Of a stretch of DNA of 64,000 nt, positions 17,647 through 26,117 are shown piece by piece. Origin of the DNA: JAEXOD01 sp937930275. Its GTDB lineage: Bacteria; Bacteroidota; Ignavibacteria; Ignavibacteriales; Melioribacteraceae. The notes under the pieces were generated by a model. That model saw only the letters and a program-made list of their open reading frames with translations, made no database searches and was not told where the DNA came from. The position numbers and the translations under genes are program-made. The stretch is from positions 186,001-250,000 of the forward strand of contig DAIMZL010000001.1 in assembly GCA_036733965.1 (NCBI GenBank). Reading direction: 5' to 3'. Within the stretch, counting starts at the first letter, position 1. Each line of letters opens with the position of its first letter.

Positions 17647-18635
17647 ACACTCCAAATTTAGATTTTAACGATTTTTATAATGTAGAACGTGAAATATTGG
17701 ATAAAAAATTTGCTTCTTTATTAAAAAACAAAAAGCCAAAATCTTTATACGAACCGATTGACTATATTCTAATAAACGGAGGAAAAAGACTTAGACCAAT
17801 ACTTGTACTACTTTCATGTATTGCTGCCGGAGGAAAAAAAGAAAACGCCTATAATGCTGCACTTGCGGTTGAAATTTTGCATAATTTTACTCTTGTTCAC
17901 GACGATATAATGGATAATGCTCCAAAAAGGAGAGGATTACCTACTATTCATAAAAAATATGACTTAAGTACGGCAATTTTAGCAGGGGATAGTATGGTAG
18001 GTTTTGCTTATCAATATTTACTATTTGATTGTATTGATAACGATAAAACAGTTTTAAATACTTTTACTACCGGAGTAATTGAAGTATGTGAAGGTCAAGG
18101 TCTTGATAAAGAATTTGAAGGAAGGAATGATGTTTCGTTAAAAGAGTACTTAATAATGATTAAAAAGAAGACGGCTGCTTTAGTGGAAATGTGTTGCACT
18201 ATAGGAGCACAATTAGCTCGAGCAGATTCATTGACTGTTAAGGCAATGGCAGATTTTGGAAACAATTTAGGTATGGCTTTTCAAATTCAAGATGACCTTT
18301 TAGATATTTTTGGAGACGAGAAAGAATTCGGAAAAAAAGTTGGCGGTGATTTACTTGAAGCAAAAAAAACTTATCTATTTTTAAAAGCGATTGAAAAAGC
18401 AGAAGGTGAAGACAAAAAGTTATTGATGAAAGTAATTGAACAAAACGGCGCTAAAAAATCAGAGATTCCTTTATATAGAGACTTGTATTACAAACTTGGG
18501 ATTATTGAAGATGCTCAAAAAGTTATAAACTTATATACTAAGAAAGCATTAAATGCTATTAAAGTAATAAAATCTGACATAGCAAAAGAATATTTAATAC
18601 AATTGGCACACTCATTAATTAAGAGAACTAAATAG
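17643..18635 (+). CDS. Trans-polyprenyl diphosphate synthase
   Basis: 330 residues of the all-helical prenyl synthase fold. First aspartate-rich motif DDIMD at residues 87-91, preceded by GGKRLRP, and second motif QDDLLDIFGD near 215-224. It elongates an allylic diphosphate with IPP; chain length (C15 to C40) cannot be fixed from the motifs, although its length and KRRGLPTIH segment resemble octaprenyl/geranylgeranyl-type synthases. It starts within the fni stop and ends at the ptsH start (overlap of 1 bp). Confidence 0.93.
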   Translation: MNTPNLDFNDFYNVEREILDKKFASLLKNKKPKSLYEPIDYILINGGKRLRPILVLLSCIAAGGKKENAYNAALAVEILHNFTLVHDDIMDNAPKRRGLPTIHKKYDLSTAILAGDSMVGFAYQYLLFDCIDNDKTVLNTFTTGVIEVCEGQGLDKEFEGRNDVSLKEYLIMIKKKTAALVEMCCTIGAQLARADSLTVKAMADFGNNLGMAFQIQDDLLDIFGDEKEFGKKVGGDLLEAKKTYLFLKAIEKAEGEDKKLLMKVIEQNGAKKSEIPLYRDLYYKLGIIEDAQKVINLYTKKALNAIKVIKSDIAKEYLIQLAHSLIKRTK

Positions 18636-18901
18636 TGATTGAAAAACAAGTTACGATTGTAAATAATGCAGGTTTGCATACCAGACCTGCCGCCATGTTA
18701 ACTAAGCTTGCTTCTCGTTTTAAATCCGAGTTTTATATAGTTAAAAACGGGGTTAGCGTAAATGCGAAAAGTATAATAGGGGTTATGACTTTAGCTGCAG
18801 CAAAAGGAACGGTTCTTACATTGATTTTTGACGGAGAAGACGAGCAAGAAGCTTGTGAAGCGTTAACGGACTATTTTAATAGGGGTTTTGATGAGCCCTA
18901 A
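18635..18901 (+). CDS. ptsH: Phosphocarrier protein HPr
   Basis: 88 residues, starting at a GTG that overlaps the previous stop. NAGLHTRPAAML places the EI-phosphorylated histidine at exactly residue 15. AKSIIGVMTL places a serine at residue 46, the site used by HPr kinase in organisms with HprK. HprK is encoded at 43531-44538, so both phosphorylation routes are available. ptsI follows 21 bp downstream. Confidence 0.96.
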   Translation: MIEKQVTIVNNAGLHTRPAAMLTKLASRFKSEFYIVKNGVSVNAKSIIGVMTLAAAKGTVLTLIFDGEDEQEACEALTDYFNRGFDEP

Positions 18902-18922
18902 TTTTTAAACGGGAGTAATACC

Positions 18923-20701
18923 ATGCAAAAGTCCTCATCTAATATTTTAAGCGGCATTGCCGCAGCACCCGGTTTAGCATTTTCTGAGTGTTACATTTAT
19001 AAAAAAGAAAACTTGGAAATTACAAAACTTAAAATAGATGATTTTGAAGAAGCTAAACAAAATTTGTTAGATGCTTTGCAAAAATCCAAAAAAGAGCTAC
19101 TTAAAATTTTTAGTTTAGCTGTTGATAAATTGGGCGAAAACAGAGCTGCAATTTTTGAAGCACAAATTATGATTTTGGATGATCCGATTTTGATTGGGAA
19201 TATATTGCAACGAATGAAAGACGAGATGCTTAATGCAGAGTATATAGTTAACGATGAAATTACAAAATATCAAGAAATAATGAATTCATCTGATGAACTT
19301 TATATGAAGGAGCGGTCGCTTGATTTAGAAGATATTAAGAATCGAATCATCAAAAATTTACAAAATAAAAGATGGCTTTCTAAAATAACCGGAGATGTAA
19401 TTGTTGTTACGGATACACTTACTCCCGCCGATACGGTAGTGTTTGCAAAAGCAAAAGTTAAAGCTTTTGTGACCGATTTTGGAGGTTTAACATCTCACGC
19501 TGCTATTTTAGCTCGCTCGCTAAATATTCCTGCTGTTGTAGGTTTGCACGATGCAACAAAAAAAATAAGACACGGAGAAAAAATAATTGTTGACGGATTT
19601 AACGGATTAGTAATTAAAAATCCAAATTCTAAACAGTTGAACTTTTATAATAAGAAGATTGAACAATTAAGTATTGTAAATTCGGAATTAGAAAAATCAG
19701 CTTATTTGCCGGCAAAAACCTTGGACGACAAAAGAATAGAGATATTAGGTAATCTTGACTTATTAGAAGAACTTGACATAATGCAAAAAAATGGAGCCGA
19801 AGGTATCGGATTAGTTAGAACAGAGCAGTTGTTTATCGAATCCATGGGGTTTCCTGATGAAAATGAACAATATTTAAGATATACAGATATTGCACAAAAG
19901 GCATACCCATATGAAGTTGTTATTCGTATATTTGATACCGGAGGTGATAAAGTACTTCCTATTGACGTAAAAGAAGCCAATCCGTTTTTAGGCTGGCGAG
20001 GTGTGAGATTTTTACTCGACAATCCGGATTTATTAAGAACACAAGTTTTGGCTATTCAAAGAGCTAACCAATTAAATAATATTAAGTTATTAATTCCGAT
20101 GGTTACTTCAGTTAACGAAGTCAGAAAAGTAAAGGCAATTTTAGACGAATGTTATCAACTTGTTATAAATGAAGGGCATAAAAATCTTCAAAAAGTAAAA
20201 ATTGGAACAATGATTGAAATTCCTTCTGCGGCAGTTATGACGGATGAATTTGCAGAAGAAGTTGATTTTTTAAGTATTGGTACTAATGATTTAATACAGT
20301 TTTTACTTGCTGTTGATAGGGGTAATGATATAATTTCTTCCTTGTATCAGGAATTTCATCCGGCAGTTATAAAAACACTGAATTATATAATTAAAACGGC
20401 AAAGCGAAATGATAAAAATGTAAAAGTAAGTTTATGCGGTGAAATGGCTGCCGATACTTTAGCTACTCCTTTACTTATTGGATTAGGGCTGGAATCATTT
20501 AGTGTTTCGCCTGCTGCAATACCTTACCTAAAACAAGTAATCCTAAATCTTAACTTTTCAGAAGCAGAAGAACTTGCCGAATCCTGTTTAAAGCTTAAGA
20601 CGGAAGAAGAAATAAATTCACTTTTACAAGGATTTTTTAATCAAAAAATTGCAAATAAAATAAATAACCTTTTTGGGGAAACAAATGAAAGATTTAATTA
20701 A
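18923..20701 (+). CDS. ptsI: Phosphoenolpyruvate-protein phosphotransferase (Enzyme I)
   Basis: 592 residues. EI takes phosphate from PEP and passes it to HPr His15. The N-terminal HPr-binding helices lead to the swivelling domain with the phosphohistidine motif GGLTSHAAILARS (histidine near 190). The C-terminal PEP-binding barrel contains GIGLVRTEQLF, FDTGGDKVLP, GWRGVRF, SIGTNDLIQF and the catalytic cysteine in SLCGEMAAD. No EIIA, EIIB or EIIC gene is in the window. Confidence 0.96.
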   Translation: MQKSSSNILSGIAAAPGLAFSECYIYKKENLEITKLKIDDFEEAKQNLLDALQKSKKELLKIFSLAVDKLGENRAAIFEAQIMILDDPILIGNILQRMKDEMLNAEYIVNDEITKYQEIMNSSDELYMKERSLDLEDIKNRIIKNLQNKRWLSKITGDVIVVTDTLTPADTVVFAKAKVKAFVTDFGGLTSHAAILARSLNIPAVVGLHDATKKIRHGEKIIVDGFNGLVIKNPNSKQLNFYNKKIEQLSIVNSELEKSAYLPAKTLDDKRIEILGNLDLLEELDIMQKNGAEGIGLVRTEQLFIESMGFPDENEQYLRYTDIAQKAYPYEVVIRIFDTGGDKVLPIDVKEANPFLGWRGVRFLLDNPDLLRTQVLAIQRANQLNNIKLLIPMVTSVNEVRKVKAILDECYQLVINEGHKNLQKVKIGTMIEIPSAAVMTDEFAEEVDFLSIGTNDLIQFLLAVDRGNDIISSLYQEFHPAVIKTLNYIIKTAKRNDKNVKVSLCGEMAADTLATPLLIGLGLESFSVSPAAIPYLKQVILNLNFSEAEELAESCLKLKTEEEINSLLQGFFNQKIANKINNLFGETNERFN

Positions 20702-21719
20702 AAATTATGATTTAAGTAATCAAATTGATGTGCTTATAAATTCGTATGAACAAATAGAATATGCTAAAAATAATGAATATAGTTTTGAGAAAGATGATTT
20801 TTCGGGTATTAATAAGATTTTAATATGTGGAATGGGTGGTTCGGCAATAGGCGGAGAAGTTGTTGCAAATTTATTTAAAAATGAGATAAATTTGCCAATT
20901 TTTGTAAATAGAGGGTACGACATTCCGTTATTTGCAGATAAAGAAACTTTAGTAATCGTATCATCTTATTCGGGAAATACCGAAGAAAGTATTTCGGCGT
21001 TTTTGCAAGCCGTTAATAGAAGATGTAAAATAATTGCATTTTCTACAGGCGGAAAACTTGAAGAATTGTGTTCAGCTCATAATCTACCTTTTATCAAACT
21101 AAAAAAAGGATATCACCCTCGTTTTGCATTATATTTAATCACTTTTACATTAATTAAAATATTTGAGAGGTTGGGCTTTATTAAAAATCAATCAATCTTT
21201 ATTGATGAAAGTATTGAATTGTTAAAAAATAAAGCAAAGATTTATCAAGAAACAACATCGTTACCGTTAAACTTGGCATTAAATTTAACCGGATTTACGC
21301 CATTAATTTATGGTGCTTACGAATTTAATAATTCGTTAGCTAATAGAATAAAAGGTCAATTTAACGAAAACTCTAAAATGCATGCATTTTTTAATCTTTT
21401 ACCAGAAATGAATCATAATGAGATAATTGGTTGGGAAACATATTCCGAAACAATATGTCGATTAAAAGTATTGTATTTAATGGATGTAGATATGCACCAA
21501 CGAATAAAAGTTAGATTTAATGTTTTAGAAAAATTGTTGTTAGAAAAAGGAGCGGAAATTATTAAATTAGAAAGTAGCGAAAAGAATTTTGGACTTCGTT
21601 TGATAGATCAAATTTATCTTTGTGATTGGATGACATATTATTTGGCATTAAACCGTAAGAAAGATCCGGCAGAAATTGACTATATTAATCATTTGAAGCA
21701 AGAATTATCTAAAATTTAA
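20685..21719 (+). CDS. Bifunctional phosphoglucose/phosphomannose isomerase
   Basis: 344 residues from the ATG at 20685, which has GGGGAA just upstream; an in-frame upstream start at 20673 is less likely. Two SIS domains are visible: ICGMGGSAIGGEVVANLF and VIVSSYSGNTEES. A C-terminal bifunctional PGI/PMI domain (MNHNEIIGWE, the conserved EMNHN histidine segment) follows. It interconverts glucose-6-P, fructose-6-P and mannose-6-P. The gene overlaps ptsI by 17 bp, so translation is linked to the PTS genes. Confidence 0.92.
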   Translation: MKDLIKNYDLSNQIDVLINSYEQIEYAKNNEYSFEKDDFSGINKILICGMGGSAIGGEVVANLFKNEINLPIFVNRGYDIPLFADKETLVIVSSYSGNTEESISAFLQAVNRRCKIIAFSTGGKLEELCSAHNLPFIKLKKGYHPRFALYLITFTLIKIFERLGFIKNQSIFIDESIELLKNKAKIYQETTSLPLNLALNLTGFTPLIYGAYEFNNSLANRIKGQFNENSKMHAFFNLLPEMNHNEIIGWETYSETICRLKVLYLMDVDMHQRIKVRFNVLEKLLLEKGAEIIKLESSEKNFGLRLIDQIYLCDWMTYYLALNRKKDPAEIDYINHLKQELSKI

Positions 21720-21814
21720 TAGAAAAAGAAAAAAATAAATCATTTGCTTAATTATTTTGTTTGAAAAAAAGCAATTTAGTTATATTTTTGTGCACTTAAT
21801 TAAAAAAAATCGGT

Positions 21815-21820
21815 TATAAT
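21815..21820 (+). promoter_or_regulatory. possible -10 box upstream of the yceD-rpmF-fab operon
   Basis: A perfect TATAAT in the 183-bp intergenic region between the isomerase and yceD. No good -35 hexamer lies at the right distance, and the region is AT-rich, so this is a candidate only. If used, the start would fall upstream of the hairpin at 21837-21873. Confidence 0.25.
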
Positions 21821-21836
21821 TCATAATCTGTATTTG

Positions 21837-21873
21837 AATATTTCTAAAAACTTGATTATGAAATATTTTTTTT
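21837..21873 (+). terminator. Hairpin plus T-run between the isomerase gene and yceD
   Basis: Stem AATATTTC (21837-21844) pairs with GAAATATT (21860-21867) around a 15-nt loop and runs into eight Ts (21866-21873). It could end the ptsHI-isomerase transcript or act as a leader attenuator for the lipid operon, whose first gene starts 30 bp later. The stem is AT-rich and the loop large, so stability is modest. Confidence 0.4.
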
Positions 21874-21902
21874 GTATTTTAATTATTTGAGTTTTTTATA
21901 AA

Positions 21903-22397
21903 ATGATAATTAAGTTTACAAATTACTTAGACGGAATTCATGAGTTTCGTTTTGATTCCACTGCCAAAGAACTTGGATTGCCGGAAGAGTTTTATAAAGG
22001 AGTTCAAGTTGATGTAGTGATGGATAAATCTATACATCAACTTGTATTGGATTGTAAACTAAAGACAAGTGCTCTTTTAAATTGTGATAGATGTACAGAA
22101 CCATTTGATTTAAACATATTTACAGAGTTTAGGCTTGTTTATTTGTTTAAATCGAGAAGTGATGACGAAGGTGAAAATTTAAATTTAATTTATCTTTCAC
22201 CTGACGATACAAAAATAAATATTACTGAAGAAGTAAAAGAATATTGTATGCTCTCAATTCCTTTAAAATTGCTTTGTAAAGAGGATTGTAAAGGATTATG
22301 CACTATTTGCGGAATCAATCTTAACATAGAATCATGTGATTGTAAAAGAGAGAAAAGCAACCCTATATGGGAAAAATTGAATAAGTTAAAAGAATAA
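21903..22397 (+). CDS. yceD: YceD/DUF177 family protein (23S rRNA accumulation factor family)
   Basis: 164 residues. The DUF177 cysteine pattern is present: LNCDRCTEPFD in the middle and KEDCKGLCTICGINLN near the end, with a final short CDC motif. The family is nearly always encoded directly before rpmF, as here (19 bp). It is reported to influence 23S rRNA levels in E. coli and plants. This is the first gene of the lipid operon. Confidence 0.9.
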   Translation: MIIKFTNYLDGIHEFRFDSTAKELGLPEEFYKGVQVDVVMDKSIHQLVLDCKLKTSALLNCDRCTEPFDLNIFTEFRLVYLFKSRSDDEGENLNLIYLSPDDTKINITEEVKEYCMLSIPLKLLCKEDCKGLCTICGINLNIESCDCKREKSNPIWEKLNKLKE

Positions 22398-22416
22398 TAA
22401 AGTAAAAGGTAGAAAT

Positions 22417-22596
22417 ATGCCAAATCCAAAACGTAGAATGTCGAAAAGCAGAAGAGACAAAAGAAGAGCTAATTATAAAGCAACTGCTCCTACTTTAGGA
22501 AAATGTTCAAACTGCGGTGAATTGAAATTAAGCCATAGAGCATGCCCAAGCTGCGGTCAATATTCGGGCAAATCGATGTTTGTTCCTGAAGCATAA
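22417..22596 (+). CDS. rpmF: 50S ribosomal protein L32
   Basis: 59 residues, beginning MPNPKRRMSKSRRDKRRA, the invariant N-terminus of bacterial L32. The zinc-ribbon cysteines are CSNCGE and CPSCGQ, so this is the four-cysteine zinc-binding form. AAAAGGT precedes the ATG. It lies in the conserved yceD-rpmF-plsX order that couples ribosome and phospholipid synthesis. Confidence 0.96.
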   Translation: MPNPKRRMSKSRRDKRRANYKATAPTLGKCSNCGELKLSHRACPSCGQYSGKSMFVPEA

Positions 22597-22620
22597 GTTT
22601 AACTGCACTCGAGGATAGTT

Positions 22621-23628
22621 CTGAAAAGCAGAATTGTTATTGATACTATGGGGGGTGATAATGCACCCTTCAATGAAATATTGGGAGCAATTGATGCATT
22701 AAATGCCAAACAGGATTTAGAAATTATACTTGTTGGTGTTAAAGATGTAATTGAAAAAGAATTAAAAAAACATCAATTTGCTTCCGATCGTTTAAGCATT
22801 ATACATGCCGATGAAATAATAGATATGCATGACGTACCTGTAAATGCGGTACGTACTAAAAAAAACTCATCGTTAGTTATAGGCGCAAACCTAATAAAAG
22901 ATAATAAAGCAGATGCTTTAGTTAGTGCCGGAAATACCGGAGCAGTTTTAGCAGCATCTACTCTTATTATCGGAAGAATTCCGGGTTGCGGTCGTCCCAC
23001 AATAGGTGCTTCTTTTCCCACGTCAACTTCTAAAGTATGTCAAGTTTTTGATGTTGGTGCCAGTGTTGATTCAAAACCAAATCACCTTTTAGAATATGCA
23101 ATAATGGGTACTGTTTTTGCAACAGAAATGTATTCTATTAAAAACCCTACTATTGGGCTGCTTAGTGTTGGTGAAGAAGAGACAAAAGGTAACGAAGTTA
23201 CTTTTGCCGCTCATAAACTTTTAAGCGAATCAGGGCTTAATTTTATTGGTAATGTTGAAGGTCGAGACGTATTAAACGGTAAAGTAGATATTATTGTTTG
23301 TGACGGATTTGTCGGCAATATAATTCTAAAATTCGGCGAAAGCTTTTTGCATTTCCTAAAAGCTCGGTTAAAATTAGTTGCTGAAAAAAGTTTGATTAAT
23401 AAATTAAAAATTGGTTTAGTTCGAGGTCTTGTTAAAGAAGCCTTAAGTGATGTTGACTATCAAACTCATGGTGGTGTTCCTTTGCTTGGAATAAAAGGCG
23501 TCTCAATAATCGGTCACGGGTCTTCATCTCCTTTGGCAATTAAAAATATGATTTTGCGTGCCAAAGAAATGTTGGATAAGGAATTGATTACTAAATTTAA
23601 GGAATCTTTTGAAAAATATGGAAAATAA
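22621..23628 (+). CDS. plsX: Phosphate acyltransferase PlsX
   Basis: Makes acyl-phosphate from acyl-ACP for phospholipid synthesis. The first in-frame ATG (22648) is inside the conserved strand IVIDTMGGDNAP, so translation must begin earlier. I choose the CTG at 22621, which has GAGGA at 22611-22615 and 5 nt spacing, giving 335 residues starting (M)KSRIVIDTMGGD. No ATG, GTG or TTG occurs in frame between the rpmF stop and this point. Other motifs: SAGNTGAVLA, GASVDSKP, NVEGRD, VCDGFVGNIILK. fabH overlaps the end by about 20 bp. Confidence 0.94.
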   Translation: MKSRIVIDTMGGDNAPFNEILGAIDALNAKQDLEIILVGVKDVIEKELKKHQFASDRLSIIHADEIIDMHDVPVNAVRTKKNSSLVIGANLIKDNKADALVSAGNTGAVLAASTLIIGRIPGCGRPTIGASFPTSTSKVCQVFDVGASVDSKPNHLLEYAIMGTVFATEMYSIKNPTIGLLSVGEEETKGNEVTFAAHKLLSESGLNFIGNVEGRDVLNGKVDIIVCDGFVGNIILKFGESFLHFLKARLKLVAEKSLINKLKIGLVRGLVKEALSDVDYQTHGGVPLLGIKGVSIIGHGSSSPLAIKNMILRAKEMLDKELITKFKESFEKYGK

Positions 23629-24613
23629 ATTGACTGCTAAAATTACCGGTGTCGGAATGTATATTCCGGAAAAAGTTTTAGATAATAAATATTTTGAAAC
23701 TTTAGTTGATACAAGTGATGAATGGATAATGACAAGAACCGGTATCAAAGAAAGAAGAATGCTTGAAAACGGTGCAACAAGTACTTTGGCTACTCTGGCA
23801 GCTAAAGATTTGATAGAAAAACACAATATTGATCCGCTTACTATTGATGTAATTATAGTTGCTACTGTTACACCGGATATGTTTTTTCCTGCTACTGCTT
23901 GTTTAGTACAAGATAATATCGGAGCAAAAAATGCATGGGGTTTTGATTTTTCTGCAGCTTGTAGTGGCTTTCTATTTGCGTTAGAAACAGGTGCAAATCT
24001 TATTCAAAGCGGAAAATATAAAAAAGTTTTGGTTATAGGTGCCGATAAAATGAGTAGTATAACTGATTATACAGATAGAAATACTTGTATTCTATTCGGT
24101 GATGCCGGCTCGGCAGTTTTATTAGAACCTGATTATGAAGGTTACGGAGTAATAGATTCTTTACTACACGTTGACGGTAGCGGTAAAGATTACTTGAACA
24201 TGAAAGGCGGCGGAAGTTTAAATCCCCCTTCACATGACACTGTTAACAATAAAATGCATTATATCTATCAAGACGGAAAAGCTGTTTTTAAAGTTGCTGT
24301 TAAAGGAATGGCAGATATATCTGTTGAAATTATGAATAAAAACAATCTAAAATCTGAAGATGTTGCTTATTTAGTTCCTCATCAGGCAAATTTAAGAATA
24401 ATTTCTGCCACAGCAGAACGCATGGGAATAAAAAGCGATCAGGTTATGATAAATATTCATAAATATGGCAATACTACTGCTGCTACTATTCCGTTATGTT
24501 TAACTGAATTTTATAGAGACGGAAAGTTAAAGAAAGGTGATAATTTAGTTCTTGCAGCATTTGGTGCTGGATTTACATGGGGTTCTATTTTATTAAAATG
24601 GAGTCTTGAATAA
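23609..24613 (+). CDS. fabH: Beta-ketoacyl-ACP synthase III
   Basis: Starts fatty-acid synthesis by condensing acetyl-CoA (or branched acyl-CoA) with malonyl-ACP. Catalytic triad: Cys in DFSAACSGFLFA, His in VPHQANLRI, Asn in KYGNTTAATIP. I use the TTG at 23609, which has AAGGA 5 nt upstream (334 residues); the ATG at 23618 gives a protein 3 residues shorter but has the ribosome site 14 nt away. It overlaps plsX at the start and shares one base with the fabD start. Confidence 0.95.
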   Translation: MKNMENKLTAKITGVGMYIPEKVLDNKYFETLVDTSDEWIMTRTGIKERRMLENGATSTLATLAAKDLIEKHNIDPLTIDVIIVATVTPDMFFPATACLVQDNIGAKNAWGFDFSAACSGFLFALETGANLIQSGKYKKVLVIGADKMSSITDYTDRNTCILFGDAGSAVLLEPDYEGYGVIDSLLHVDGSGKDYLNMKGGGSLNPPSHDTVNNKMHYIYQDGKAVFKVAVKGMADISVEIMNKNNLKSEDVAYLVPHQANLRIISATAERMGIKSDQVMINIHKYGNTTAATIPLCLTEFYRDGKLKKGDNLVLAAFGAGFTWGSILLKWSLE

Positions 24614-25527
24614 TGAGCAAAAAAGCATTTATTTTTCCGGGTCAAGGATCTCAATTTGTCGGCATGGCAAAAGATCTTTTTGATAATTCGGTTGAAGTCA
24701 GAGAAATGGTCAAAACTGCAGACGATGCTATCGGAATCTCTTTATCTCAGATAATGTTTAACGGTCCTGAGGATGCATTAAAACAAACTGATGTTACACA
24801 ACCTTCAATTTTTTTGCATAGTGTTGTTGCTTTTAGTTTGATTAGATTGCTTGAACCGGATGTGGTTGCAGGACATTCGCTTGGTGAGTATTCAGCATTA
24901 GTTGCAGCAAAATCTCTTCAGTTTTATGACGCCGTAAAATTAGTAAGAGTTAGAGGCGAAGCTATGTTACAAGCCGGTATTGAACAACCCGGTACTATGG
25001 CTGCTATTGTTGGTTTAGAAAGTTCTAAACTTGATGAGATTTGTCTCTTGGCTTCTGAAAGAGGAATTGTTCAGGCAGCTAATTATAATTCACCGGGGCA
25101 AATTGTAATTTCAGGTTCTGTTGAAGGCGTTAAATATGCAATGGAACTATGTAAATCGGGCGGTGCTAAACTTGTTAAAGAGCTTGTTGTAAGCGGCGCA
25201 TTCCATTCGCCTTTAATGAGTAGTGCTAAAGATCGTTTAGTTAATCAAATTAATAATACTCCGTTTTTTGATTCTAAAATTCCTGTTTATGCAAATGTAA
25301 CCGCAAAACCTACTTATAAAGCCGATGAAATTAAAGATTTACTTGTTCAACAGCTTACGAAGCCTGTTAGATGGGAAGAGACTATTAAAAATATGGTTGC
25401 AGACGGAATAGAAGAGTTTTATGAGATTGGACCAGGTAAAGTGTTACAAGGTTTAGTTAAACGTATTGCACCCGAAGCTAAAGTATTTGGGATTGATAAA
25501 TATTCCGAGCTTGAAAAATATTTATAA
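24613..25527 (+). CDS. fabD: Malonyl-CoA:ACP transacylase
   Basis: 304 residues. Transfers malonyl from CoA to AcpP. Motifs: FPGQGSQFVGMA at the N-terminus, the nucleophile serine in AGHSLGEYSAL, and the catalytic histidine in VSGAFHSPLM. The length is typical. It overlaps the fabH stop by one base; DUF3109 follows 2 bp after the stop. Confidence 0.96.
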   Translation: MSKKAFIFPGQGSQFVGMAKDLFDNSVEVREMVKTADDAIGISLSQIMFNGPEDALKQTDVTQPSIFLHSVVAFSLIRLLEPDVVAGHSLGEYSALVAAKSLQFYDAVKLVRVRGEAMLQAGIEQPGTMAAIVGLESSKLDEICLLASERGIVQAANYNSPGQIVISGSVEGVKYAMELCKSGGAKLVKELVVSGAFHSPLMSSAKDRLVNQINNTPFFDSKIPVYANVTAKPTYKADEIKDLLVQQLTKPVRWEETIKNMVADGIEEFYEIGPGKVLQGLVKRIAPEAKVFGIDKYSELEKYL

Positions 25528-25529
25528 AA

Positions 25530-26117
25530 ATGCGCTTAATTTCAGGTTATTATATTGATACTTTGATATTTGATTATCAATTTGTGAAAAGTTGCAATAT
25601 TGATAAGTGCTATGGTGAGTGTTGTTATAACGGAGTATATGCAGATAGAGGTGAAGCAGAATTCATTTTATCGGTACAAAATAAATTAATTGAAATTATG
25701 GATGATTCGCAAACTAAAGATTCAAACTTATGGTTTGAATCTGCAGTAGAAGACACCGATTATGAATCAGGGTTTTGTCAAGGTACTAATACATATAACA
25801 ATAAATGTGTATTTTTAGATAAGGTAGGCTTTTGTTCTTTACAAAAATTAGCTTTAAAAGAAAACTTAGATAAGTGGTATTTTAAACCAAAATATTGTAT
25901 ATTATACCCTTTAACTTTTGTTAATAAAATTATTTCGGTAGATACCGAGAATTTGGATTGTCATTTTAACTGTAATAATTTTAATTCCAAAAAAGTTTCG
26001 ATTATAGAAGCATGTAAAGAAGAATTGAAATATATTTTAGGAGATGAAGGATTTAAGGAATTATTAGAGTATCAAAAAGAGTATTTTGAATCAAAAATTA
26101 CGGAGAAAGTATTTTGA
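25530..26117 (+). CDS. DUF3109 family cysteine-rich protein inside the fab operon
   Basis: 195 residues with eleven cysteines, including CNIDKCYGECC near residue 22 (C-x4-C-x3-C-C), then single cysteines in GFCQG, NKCVF, GFCSL and KYCILYP, and a DCHFNC pair. The pattern resembles the YkgJ-like putative zinc/iron-cluster proteins and suggests metal binding. No function is established. It is inserted between fabD (2 bp) and fabG (4-bp overlap), so it is tightly co-translated with fatty-acid enzymes. Confidence 0.85.
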   Translation: MRLISGYYIDTLIFDYQFVKSCNIDKCYGECCYNGVYADRGEAEFILSVQNKLIEIMDDSQTKDSNLWFESAVEDTDYESGFCQGTNTYNNKCVFLDKVGFCSLQKLALKENLDKWYFKPKYCILYPLTFVNKIISVDTENLDCHFNCNNFNSKKVSIIEACKEELKYILGDEGFKELLEYQKEYFESKITEKVF

